DNA from: Betaproteobacteria bacterium
GTDB taxonomy: Bacteria; Pseudomonadota; Gammaproteobacteria; Burkholderiales; SG8-39
Direction: 5' to 3'
Assembly (NCBI GenBank): GCA_009693435.1
Contig: SHXF01000088.1
Location: 1-17,507 of the forward strand
Length of the DNA: 17,507 bases
Shown here: piece by piece, positions 7,214 through 13,394 of the stretch
How positions within the stretch are numbered: the stretch's first letter is position 1
Layout of the letters: every line of letters starts with the position of its first letter
Made by a program: the position numbers and the translations under genes
The notes under the pieces: generated by a model
The model's input: the letters and a program-made list of their open reading frames with translations, nothing else
Databases searched by the model: none
Told to the model about the DNA's origin: nothing

Positions 7214-7642
7214 CTACGTAGCGGATGGAATCTTCAGTGCGGCCAGCCCGGCCTCCGCGCACAAGGTGGCCGCCGGACCGGTGGTGGTGCCGCCGATGCC
7301 GATGCCGCCTATCACCTGGCCATTCATCTCGATCGGAATGCCGCCGACGACAGGCAGAACCTCGCTGAAGCCCAGGACATGCGGCCGGCCCCCGGCGACG
7401 TCATCGTCGAGGCGTTGCGTGGAACGCCCGAACTGCAGCGACGTCGTGGCCTTTTGCAGGGCACCGCGGTAGCTCGCGAGCAGCGCGCCGTCCATGCGCG
7501 CAAGATAGAGCGGATGGCCTCCGGCATCGACCACCGCCACGCAGATGGTCCAACCGTTTTTCACCGCCATGGCTTCCGCCGCGGCGCCGATCGCTTTTGC
7601 GCCTTCGAGCGTCAACTGGCTTGTCGTTGCGAAATGCGCCAT
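7214..7642 (-). CDS. GlcG/HbpS-family heme-binding-like protein
   Basis: A 142-aa protein of the GlcG/HbpS (DUF336) family, the family's usual size. Characteristic segments are VAVVDAGGHPLYLARMDGA (36-54) and the C-terminal GGIPIEMNGQVIGGIGIGG (100-118). Family members include a glycolate-locus protein of unknown role and a Streptomyces extracellular heme-binding protein; the biochemical role is not predictable here. I prefer the ATG at 7642 because the preceding 55 codons of open frame (to 7807) lack family similarity and run into the PIN gene's end. No signal peptide is present from this start. It is the first gene of a two-gene unit with the dehydrogenase. Confidence 0.8.
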   Translation of the reverse strand: MAHFATTSQLTLEGAKAIGAAAEAMAVKNGWTICVAVVDAGGHPLYLARMDGALLASYRGALQKATTSLQFGRSTQRLDDDVAGGRPHVLGFSEVLPVVGGIPIEMNGQVIGGIGIGGTTTGPAATLCAEAGLAALKIPSAT

Positions 7643-7797
7643 TCCGGAGCTTTCTGTTATGTCGCTGCAACTGCGGGAAGACGCGGAATCATGCCATAAA
7701 CGGCCGGCGGCTCCTCCATCACCAACCGGGCAGGCAACGCATGCCAAGCGTGACACAGGCATGGATCGAAACCGGCGCGCCGATATGCATACACCGT

Positions 7798-8208
7798 TTA
7801 ACGGCAAGACAATGCCGCAAACTGGCGCGGCGCAACGATCTGAGTATGGCCTGCACGCTTCATTTCAAGCAGTGGTTTGTCGCCGGTGACGAGAAACTCG
7901 GCGCCGGCCGTGAGTGCCATCGCCAGCAGGTAATCGTCGCCCGGATCCGGCGCATCGCCCGCGCGCCGCAGGCGCTCGAGCACGACCTCCGCCGAGCGCA
8001 ATGCGTTGACCATGCGGCCCACCGCGCCGCGAGGAAGATAGGGGCGCAATTGCGGGTAGCGCGATGCCCGTCTGAACTCCGCTATCTGTTCCGTGCTCGT
8101 CGCCAGCTGAAAGCGGCCCTTGCACCACGCATCCAGGATTTGCGCGGGCGGACTGCGGCCCCCGCGCAGCCCGCTCAATAGGACGTTGGTGTCGAGGATG
8201 ACCAGCAC
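7798..8208 (-). CDS. PIN-domain toxin (VapC-like, PIN_3 type)
   Basis: A 136-aa predicted PIN-fold ribonuclease. The acidic active-site set is visible: D6 in VILDTNVLLSG, E44 in the EFRRASRYP helix, D91/D92 in DPGDDYLLA and D110 in VTGDKPLL. The family layout is of the kind often annotated 'putative toxin-antitoxin system toxin component, PIN family'. The start is GTG at 8208, with the antitoxin stop at 8212-8214 only 3 nt upstream, so translation is probably coupled. The likely activity is RNA cleavage, held off by the upstream ribbon-helix-helix protein. The RNA target is unknown. Confidence 0.87.
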   Translation of the reverse strand: MLVILDTNVLLSGLRGGRSPPAQILDAWCKGRFQLATSTEQIAEFRRASRYPQLRPYLPRGAVGRMVNALRSAEVVLERLRRAGDAPDPGDDYLLAMALTAGAEFLVTGDKPLLEMKRAGHTQIVAPRQFAALSCR

Positions 8209-8211
8209 CGC

Positions 8212-8508
8212 CTAACGCCGCTTGCGCGCGTACGCGACGGCCTCGCTGACAAGCTTTTCGAACCGCGCTTGGGAAAGCGATGCAGTTTGCGCCCGAATTT
8301 GCGACAACACCTGCGCAAGCCCGTCACGCGTACCGGCCGATTGCCGCGACTTAATCGTGCGTTTCTCCGTTTGCAACCGCGCCTGAACCGCTTCCTGAAC
8401 AAACCGCGAGAGATCCCCCTTCCGCCCGCCTGTCTGGCCGAGATGGGCGCGCAACGCCTCGTCCGTTTCCTTCGACACCTTGAGGGACCAACGAACCGGA
8501 TTTTCCAT
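8212..8508 (-). CDS. Ribbon-helix-helix antitoxin paired with PIN toxin
   Basis: A 98-aa protein with an N-terminal ribbon-helix-helix-like domain: a beta strand RWSLKVS (6-12), helix one from ETDEALRAHL, a turn near GGRKGD, and helix two LSRFVQEAVQARL. The basic C-terminal half would wrap the toxin. The ATG at 8508 is favoured by GGAG 6 nt upstream; two further ATGs upstream (8520, 8538) lack this and the outermost lies in the operator. As first gene of the pair it probably represses its own promoter through the palindrome at 8532-8545. Confidence 0.78.
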   Translation of the reverse strand: MENPVRWSLKVSKETDEALRAHLGQTGGRKGDLSRFVQEAVQARLQTEKRTIKSRQSAGTRDGLAQVLSQIRAQTASLSQARFEKLVSEAVAYARKRR

Positions 8509-8531
8509 GACAGGCTCCATTTGGACACATA

Positions 8532-8545
8532 AACTCATGTGAGTT
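8532..8545. promoter_or_regulatory. Operator-like palindrome of the antitoxin/PIN operon
   Basis: AACTCA (8532-8537) and TGAGTT (8540-8545) are perfect inverted arms around a 2-bp centre. The site covers the predicted transcript start (about 8540), the usual place for an autorepressed toxin-antitoxin operator. Confidence 0.55.
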
Positions 8546-8546
8546 C

Positions 8547-8575
8547 ATTATGCCAGATCGCGGTATGCGTTTCAG
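8547..8575 (-). promoter_or_regulatory. Promoter of the antitoxin/PIN operon
   Basis: On the - strand CTGAAA (8575-8570), a 17-nt spacer and CATAAT (8552-8547), matching consensus at 4/6 and 5/6. The palindrome at 8532-8545 lies directly downstream. Confidence 0.5.
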
Positions 8576-8621
8576 ACGACGGGTAGGGCTGGAGCATCAA
8601 ATTTCCTGTAGTGGCCGCAGG

Positions 8622-8720
8622 TTGCTCGGTCGCATAGGGACTGACCAAGTGCAGCGGCTTCACCCCCCGCACCACCGAGCCCGAGCCGCGCACGCTCTTG
8701 CCATCGGAGACCGGAATGAA
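8622..8720 (-). pseudogene. Decayed ISAs1-type transposase fragment
   Basis: Read on the - strand from 8720, the frame gives FIPVSDGKSVRGSGS and then VVRGVKPLHLVSPYATEQ. This matches the pattern IAIDGKTLRGS...ALHLVSAWATE around the first catalytic aspartate of ISAs1-family (H-repeat-associated) transposases. A TGA lies two codons upstream of the start of the match (TGA AAA TTC) and nothing recognisable precedes or follows, so only about 33 residues survive. A 68-codon open frame in another - strand frame here (8572-8778) is a shadow. The fragment sits between two toxin-antitoxin-like pairs, a sign of past mobile-element activity. Confidence 0.6.
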
Positions 8721-8750
8721 TTTTCATCGGCTCAAGAGCCGGGGAACCGG

Positions 8751-8780
8751 CACTATTGAAATAGTGCATGGCATGCACTA
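8751..8780. promoter_or_regulatory. Nested palindromic operators of the DUF4160/DUF2442 operon
   Basis: Two perfect palindromes overlap. CACTATT/AATAGTG (8751-8757 and 8760-8766, 2-bp centre) overlaps the -35 box. TAGTGCATG/CATGCACTA (8762-8770 and 8772-8780, 1-bp centre) fills the spacer to the -10. They share one half-site, so the element CACTA/TAGTG occurs three times (8751, 8762, 8776). This is the layout expected for cooperative binding of a dimeric repressor, most simply the HTH protein encoded at 9014. Confidence 0.7.
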
Positions 8781-8784
8781 CACT
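8756..8784 (+). promoter_or_regulatory. Promoter of the DUF4160/DUF2442 operon, possibly leaderless
   Basis: TTGAAA (8756-8761), a 17-nt spacer and TACACT (8779-8784). The predicted start, 6-7 nt after the -10, falls at 8790-8791, on the ATG of the first gene itself. No ribosome binding site precedes that ATG, which agrees with a leaderless message. Confidence 0.5.
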
Positions 8785-8789
8785 TTCCG

Positions 8790-9017
8790 ATGCCCACGCT
8801 GAAACGGCTCACCAACGGCAAGATCGCCATGTACGCGAACGACCATGGCGAACCGCACTTTCACGTGGAAACACCCGATGGACGTTGCAGCGTGTCGATT
8901 GTCAGACTGGCAGTGATCGTTGGCGGCGTTGACCGGGTGGTGCTTGACGAAGCACTCGCCTGGGCACGGGAAAATCAGGACGTGTTGCAATTGCGCTGGA
9001 AGGAACTCAACTCATGA
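8790..9017 (+). CDS. DUF4160 family protein
   Basis: A 75-aa protein of the DUF4160 family. Diagnostic features are the N-terminal MPTLKRLTNGKIAMYANDHGEP opening split by the family's HGEPHFHV motif (near 20-27) and the C-terminal ALAWARENQDVLQLRWKEL (about 54-72). The family is small, of unknown biochemical activity, and is regularly found directly upstream of a DUF2442 protein, as here. The conserved histidines of HxxPHFHV could be catalytic or metal-binding; that is inference. It overlaps the next gene by 4 nt (ATGA). A toxin-like role is plausible from the two-gene, self-repressed layout but is unproven. Confidence 0.85.
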   Translation: MPTLKRLTNGKIAMYANDHGEPHFHVETPDGRCSVSIVRLAVIVGGVDRVVLDEALAWARENQDVLQLRWKELNS

Positions 9018-9454
9018 AACTACCCACCATCAAAGCGGCGCGTGCCCTGGCCGCCCATCGCGTGGAGGTGCTCTGGTCAACCGGCCGAATCGACAAGGTG
9101 GATGTAGGCTCCGCGCTCAAAGCGAACCCTTCCCTCGCGCCTGCGCTCAGGCAGTCGCGCTTCGCCCGCGTCACGCCAGGTGAATGGGGCCACTGCCTTT
9201 CCTGGGGCGGGCCGGAAGGCAGTGAAATCGAGATCGGCGCGGATGCGTTATGGCGCCTGGCGCGCGAACAGGAGGCCAATACCGAGACTGTAGACTTCGC
9301 CGCGTGGCGCGCCGCGCATGGCCTCTCGCTCACCGAGGCGGCGCACAGCCTCGGATTGTCGCGACGGGCCGTGGCCTACTACGATTCCGGCGAAAAACCG
9401 GTGCCTCGCGTAGTAGCGCTAGCATTGCGCGGATTTCAAGCTCATACCGCCTGA
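9014..9454 (+). CDS. DUF2442 protein fused to a C-terminal helix-turn-helix
   Basis: A 146-aa protein with two parts. Residues 1 to about 85 are a DUF2442-type domain (basic start, VLWSTGRIDKVDV near 19-31, the EIEIGADALWRLA end near 71-83). Residues about 97-143 form a helix-turn-helix: WRAAHGLSLTEAAHSLGLSR, then RAVAYYDSGEKPVPRVVALAL, similar to XRE-type domains. The ATG overlaps the DUF4160 stop (ATGA), with AAGGA about 8 nt upstream. I infer it is the partner and regulator of the DUF4160 protein and binds the palindromes at 8751-8780. Antitoxin is the simplest reading. Confidence 0.82.
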   Translation: MKLPTIKAARALAAHRVEVLWSTGRIDKVDVGSALKANPSLAPALRQSRFARVTPGEWGHCLSWGGPEGSEIEIGADALWRLAREQEANTETVDFAAWRAAHGLSLTEAAHSLGLSRRAVAYYDSGEKPVPRVVALALRGFQAHTA

Positions 9455-9458
9455 CCCC

Positions 9459-9521
9459 GCGCATCAGTGCGCAGTTCAACGACCCGGGCGCGGCGCATCT
9501 TCGAACACCATCGGACGATGG
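9459..9521. terminator. Small hairpins in a convergent gene junction
   Basis: Between the converging stops at 9454 and 9556 lie GCGCA/TGCGC (9459-9463 and 9468-9472, 4-nt loop) and CCATCG/CGATGG (9508-9513 and 9516-9521, 2-bp centre). Neither is followed by a T-run. They may serve as weak bidirectional terminators. Confidence 0.25.
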
Positions 9522-9555
9522 CGCGGGATCCGGCACAGCGGAGCTCGCCCGTTCT

Positions 9556-10572
9556 CTACCAGCCCGCCAATGCCCGCAACAGCCGGTCTTTGATGTCCGC
9601 GTTGGCGAAACTCGCCTCGATGGACGTGCGGGCGACGGCGCGCACTGTTTCGTTATCCCAACCATAAGCGGTAATGCAGCGGGCGTATTCGCGTTCCAGG
9701 GTGGTGTCGAACAGGGCGGGATCATCGGTGTTGACCGATACCGGCACGCCGGCGAGCCGCAGGCGATCGATCGGGTGCTCCGCCATCGACGCAAAGACGC
9801 CCAGTGACAGATTGGAACCGGGGCATATGCCGAGCGGAATCCCTTTATCTGCCAGCAGCGAAACGAGTTCCGCATCGCCGGCTGCGCGCACACCGTGGTC
9901 GATACGGTCCGCGCCCAGCAATTCGATCGCATCGCGCACGCCTTCGGGCCCGCTGGATTCACCCGCATGCACCGTGCGTTTGAGGCCGGCGGCGCCCGCG
10001 CGGCGGAAGGCTTCGGCGAAGCGTGGCCCGGTGCGCCCGGCGGTGGCTTCGTTGCCGTCGATTGAGAGCGCGACCACGCGCGGATGGCGCATCGCGATCA
10101 ACTGGTCGACGAGTTGCGCGGCGGCCTCCGCCGAGGCGGTGCGCAGCAGGCTGATGCACAGCCCCACTGGCGGTAAGCCGTCCTGCTCCGCCGCCTTGAA
10201 GCCTTCGTCGAGCGCGTCTACCATCTCGGGCACACGACCCCGCCAGTGGCGCCAGTGCGAGGGATTGATGATCGCGTCGGCATAGCCGGTGCCGCTCGCA
10301 GCCATGCGTTGTGCAAGCGCGTAGGCGGTCTGCGCAAGCTGCTCGCGCGTGCGTATCAGCCCGCAGGCCCAATCGAGGAAATGAAGAAAATCCGCCAGGC
10401 TGGAGAACTGCAGCAATGCCTCGCGCGGCCGCGGCATGGCCTCGCCCGCGCTCGCGGCAAGCTGCTCCAGCGTGGCCGCGTCGAAGCAGCCCTCGACATG
10501 CAGATGGATCTCTGCCTTGGGCAGCGCGCGCAGGCGCGCTTCCTGGTCGTTATTGCGGTTTGATTGCGGCAT
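9556..10572 (-). CDS. Adenosine/adenine deaminase-family amidohydrolase
   Basis: A 338-aa zinc amidohydrolase of the adenosine deaminase family; length is normal. Metal and catalytic residues are all present: H23/H25 in EIHLHVEGC, H202 and E205 in VHAGESSG, H226 in DRIDHGVRA, and D283/D284 in VSVNTDDPALFDT. The family hydrolyses the amino group of adenosine, adenine or related substrates, releasing ammonia; sequence alone does not distinguish them, and some relatives act on other aminated heterocycles. The ATG at 10572 is 21 nt after the permease stop, with GAAG 8 nt upstream. It is the last gene of the sulfatase/ABC run, so its substrate may be the imported compound rather than housekeeping adenosine. 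Confidence 0.88.
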   Translation of the reverse strand: MPQSNRNNDQEARLRALPKAEIHLHVEGCFDAATLEQLAASAGEAMPRPREALLQFSSLADFLHFLDWACGLIRTREQLAQTAYALAQRMAASGTGYADAIINPSHWRHWRGRVPEMVDALDEGFKAAEQDGLPPVGLCISLLRTASAEAAAQLVDQLIAMRHPRVVALSIDGNEATAGRTGPRFAEAFRRAGAAGLKRTVHAGESSGPEGVRDAIELLGADRIDHGVRAAGDAELVSLLADKGIPLGICPGSNLSLGVFASMAEHPIDRLRLAGVPVSVNTDDPALFDTTLEREYARCITAYGWDNETVRAVARTSIEASFANADIKDRLLRALAGW

Positions 10573-10593
10573 CTAGTATCTTCACGCCCTGGT

Positions 10594-11412
10594 TCATTCG
10601 GGACTGCCTACCGACTCGTGCCATGGGATCACCCGTTTTTCGAAAAAATCCACAATTTCGTACAGCGCGATCGCGAGCAGCGAGGTCACCGCTATCGTCG
10701 CCCAAAGCAGTTCGACCCGAAACTCGTAGGTGCTCGTAATCACCAGATAGCCCAGCCCGGTATCGGACCCGACCCACTCGGCGACCAGCGCGCCGATCAC
10801 GGCCGAAGCGCTCGCGATTTTGAGTGCGGAGAACAGGTAGGGCAGGGCCGCCGGCCAGCGTAACTTCCAGAACACCTGCGAGGGCGTCGCGGCTAGCGTG
10901 TACATCAGTTCCAGGCTCGAGCGGTCCACCGAGCTCAGGCCGCGGAAAACGTTCACCAGCGTCGGAAAGAACGAAATCAGCGCCGCGGTCAGCACTTTGG
11001 GCGTCATACCGTTGCCAAACCACAGCAGAAACAGCGGTGCGAGCGCGACCACCGGGATCGAGCGCACCGTCTGCGCTACCGGAAACAAAGCGCGCTCCAT
11101 GGTTCGTGAATAGACGAACAGCACGGCCAGCAGCACCCCGAGCGCATTGCCGGCGAAGAAGCCGAGCAGCGCCTCGACCGCGGTCACCGTGGTGTGCTTG
11201 AGCAACAGCTGCCGGTTCTCGAACAGCGCGGCACCAACGGCGCTCGGCGTGGGCAGCACATAGGTCGGCACGCTCGCGAGCCTCAGCACCGCCTCCAGCG
11301 CCGCCAGTATGCCCGCGAGCACCGCCAGCGGATACAGGACCTGGCGCAGCTTCGCCCATCCGCGGCGCGCGGCCGGCGCGCCCACGGCCGCATCACGGAC
11401 CTGGGTGCTCAC
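10594..11412 (-). CDS. NitT/TauT-family ABC transporter permease (second system)
   Basis: A 272-aa SsuC-like inner-membrane permease. A short basic N-terminus (RRGWAKLR) is followed by about six hydrophobic segments. The EAA-type coupling loop is LELMYTLAATPSQVFWKLRW with PAALP following. The open frame extends upstream to 11640 inside the ATPase gene, but I place the start at GTG 11412, which overlaps the ATPase TGA as GTGA, a coupled start; residues upstream of it are the ATPase read in another frame. It works with the ATPase at 11409-12218 and binding protein at 12229-13221. Confidence 0.9.
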   Translation of the reverse strand: MSTQVRDAAVGAPAARRGWAKLRQVLYPLAVLAGILAALEAVLRLASVPTYVLPTPSAVGAALFENRQLLLKHTTVTAVEALLGFFAGNALGVLLAVLFVYSRTMERALFPVAQTVRSIPVVALAPLFLLWFGNGMTPKVLTAALISFFPTLVNVFRGLSSVDRSSLELMYTLAATPSQVFWKLRWPAALPYLFSALKIASASAVIGALVAEWVGSDTGLGYLVITSTYEFRVELLWATIAVTSLLAIALYEIVDFFEKRVIPWHESVGSPE

Positions 11413-12218
11413 TCGGCCTCGACTGTGCTGTGCAAGGCGCGCCGCACGCGCAGGGCGTGCGCAAAGAGCGCCTCCGAGCGCGCCGCCAGCTCGGTGGGCC
11501 GTGGTCGCGGCACGTCGATGTCGATCACTTCGCAGACCCTGCCGGGCCGGGGAGAGAGCACGACCACGCGATCGGAGAGGAACACCGCTTCGTCGATGGA
11601 GTGGGTGACGAACAGCACCGCCGCGGTCTTCTCCGTCCACACTCGCAGCAGCTCCAGATTCATTCGGTCGCGCGTAATTTCGTCCAGCGCGCCGAAGGGC
11701 TCGTCCATCAGGATCAGCGGCGGTTCCAGGGTCAGCGCGCGGGCGAGCGCTGCGCGCATGCGCATGCCGCCGGAGAGCTCGCGCGGAGCACGATCACCGA
11801 ATCCGGTCAGGCGCACGGCCTCCAGCAATGCGCGGGCCTTCGCCTCGCGCTCGGCCCGCGGCACCCCCAGCAACTCCAGCGGCAACTGCACGTTCCGTTC
11901 GGTCGAGCGCCAGGGGAACAGTACCGGGTCCTGGAACATGAAACTGAACATACGCTGCTTCCGCGCCTGCGCCGGCGTGGTACCGAGCACCATGATCCGT
12001 CCTTCGGTCGGGGCGAGGATGTCGGCGACCAGCCGCAGGATGGTGGACTTCCCGCAGCCGCTGGGACCGAGTAGCGTTACGAACTCGCCGCGACGCACGC
12101 TCAGGTCGATGCCCTCCAGCGCGACGACGCTGCGCCCGCCGGTCTTATAGGTCATTCCCACGTGATCCAGTCGCACCGCTATGTCGCCGGCGGCCTGGTC
12201 GGTGCGGACGTCGCTCAC
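11409..12218 (-). CDS. NitT/TauT-family ABC transporter ATP-binding protein (second system)
   Basis: A 269-aa SsuB/TauB-type ATPase with intact motifs: Walker A GPSGCGKST (51-59), Q96 in MFQDPVLFPW, signature LSGGMRMR (148-155), Walker B LILMDEP (168-174) and switch H206. The start is GTG at 12218, 10 nt after the binding-protein stop; the ribosome binding site is weak. It is clearly diverged from the ATPase at 2992-3807 (for example GPSGCGKST against GASGCGKTT), so the two systems are not a recent duplication. Confidence 0.92.
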   Translation of the reverse strand: MSDVRTDQAAGDIAVRLDHVGMTYKTGGRSVVALEGIDLSVRRGEFVTLLGPSGCGKSTILRLVADILAPTEGRIMVLGTTPAQARKQRMFSFMFQDPVLFPWRSTERNVQLPLELLGVPRAEREAKARALLEAVRLTGFGDRAPRELSGGMRMRAALARALTLEPPLILMDEPFGALDEITRDRMNLELLRVWTEKTAAVLFVTHSIDEAVFLSDRVVVLSPRPGRVCEVIDIDVPRPRPTELAARSEALFAHALRVRRALHSTVEAE

Positions 12219-12228
12219 AAGGCCTGCG

Positions 12229-13221
12229 TCAGAGCTTGCGTGCGCCGGACTTCTCCAGCACGCCGAAATTGAGCAGGCGCGCGCGTTCGATCGGCGTATT
12301 GATCAGCCCGGTTTCCACCGCAACCTCTATGCTGCGGTCCCAGGTCGACGCGTCCATCCAGAGCAGGCCCTTTTCGGCGGTCAGCTTCGACGTGTAGAGG
12401 GGAATCTGGCCGCGGTTGTACTCCAGTTGCTGGTTGATGCTCAAACCCTCGCTGTACTTGGCGACGACAAAACGGCTGACCTCGTCGGGATTCTGGATGT
12501 TGTACGCGAGTCCGGCGGCGAGCGCCTGTATCAGGGCTTCGACCATCGGACGGCGTTTGGCCAGCGTTTCCTCCAGGCAGACGATGATGTTGCCCTCCAG
12601 CGGCACGCCCAGATCGTAGGCAAGCCAGGTCCGGGCGGGCACGCCGCGCTCCTTCATGGTGAGCGGTACGTTCAGCACCGAGACCGTCATCAGGTCGATC
12701 CTGCCGTCCATCAGCGCAGTCGGGTCGGCGGTGACGGTGCTGGTAGTGATGTCGCTGTCCTTCAGGCCGTTGCGCTTCAGGATCGCCTGCAGCCAGGTGC
12801 GATTCACCGGCTGATAGCCGACGCGTTTGCCGGCGAGTTCCCTCGGCAATTCGATCGGCTTGTCGGCGCGCGCAGCCAGCCCGAGCGGCGATTTCTTGAA
12901 CATCGAGCCCAACACCACGATCGGCAGGCCGCGCGAGCGCGCCGCGATCACCGGCAGCGCGGAGGACACAATCGCTACGTCGACGGCGCCGCTTGCGAGA
13001 ATCGCGATCGGGTCGATCTGCGGGCCGCCGGTCATGGTGCCCACCTCCAGCCCGCGTTCCTTGAAATACCCTGCTTCCTGTGCCGCGAACACCGGCGCCG
13101 ACTCCACGTTCTTCAGCCAGCCGAGTTGAAATTTCACCGCGGTGGTCTGGGACAGGGCGCAGGTCTGCGCGAGCGCAAGCGCTGCGCCCAGGATCAGGCT
13201 GAGGGTGTGACGGTAATGCAT
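12229..13221 (-). CDS. NitT/TauT-family ABC transporter substrate-binding protein (second system)
   Basis: A 330-aa NMT1/THI5-like periplasmic binding protein. Residues 1-24 form a signal peptide (MHYRHTLSLILGAALALAQT then CALSQ). The mature N-terminus VKFQLGWLKNVESAPVFAAQ and the following EAGYFKERGLEV are typical of the family. The open frame continues to 13473, but the ATG at 13221 has AGGAG 6 nt upstream and starts the signal peptide. It lies 174 bp downstream of the sulfatase stop and heads the transporter genes. The ligand is not predictable; the operon's sulfatase suggests a sulfate ester and the deaminase an aminated heterocycle. Confidence 0.9.
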   Translation of the reverse strand: MHYRHTLSLILGAALALAQTCALSQTTAVKFQLGWLKNVESAPVFAAQEAGYFKERGLEVGTMTGGPQIDPIAILASGAVDVAIVSSALPVIAARSRGLPIVVLGSMFKKSPLGLAARADKPIELPRELAGKRVGYQPVNRTWLQAILKRNGLKDSDITTSTVTADPTALMDGRIDLMTVSVLNVPLTMKERGVPARTWLAYDLGVPLEGNIIVCLEETLAKRRPMVEALIQALAAGLAYNIQNPDEVSRFVVAKYSEGLSINQQLEYNRGQIPLYTSKLTAEKGLLWMDASTWDRSIEVAVETGLINTPIERARLLNFGVLEKSGARKL

Positions 13222-13394
13222 GGAGATCTCCTGTCGGTACGGCGTGGGCGGGTGAGGCATCGATGGATCCGACAGTCTACGTCGGAAGAATGCAGGCGAA
13301 AGCGGAAGAAGCGCAACGAACGCGAGGCTCGAGAGTCGTGAATGCAGCGGTCGCGTGTCCATCGCGTCATCGAAGGTCTGGAATGAAAGGGGCG

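Noticed and set aside
7643..7807. N-terminal extension of the GlcG/HbpS gene
   Set aside because: The added residues are not like the family and overlap the end of the PIN gene.
8572..8778. 68-codon - strand open frame
   Set aside because: The neighbouring frame carries the transposase-like motif; this one has no recognisable content and runs into the operator.
11413..11640. N-terminal extension of the second permease
   Set aside because: It lies inside the ATPase gene in another frame; GTG at 11412 overlapping the ATPase stop is the natural start.
12181..13341. 386-codon + strand open frame opposite the second binding protein
   Set aside because: Shadow of the binding protein, which has a signal peptide and a strong ribosome binding site.
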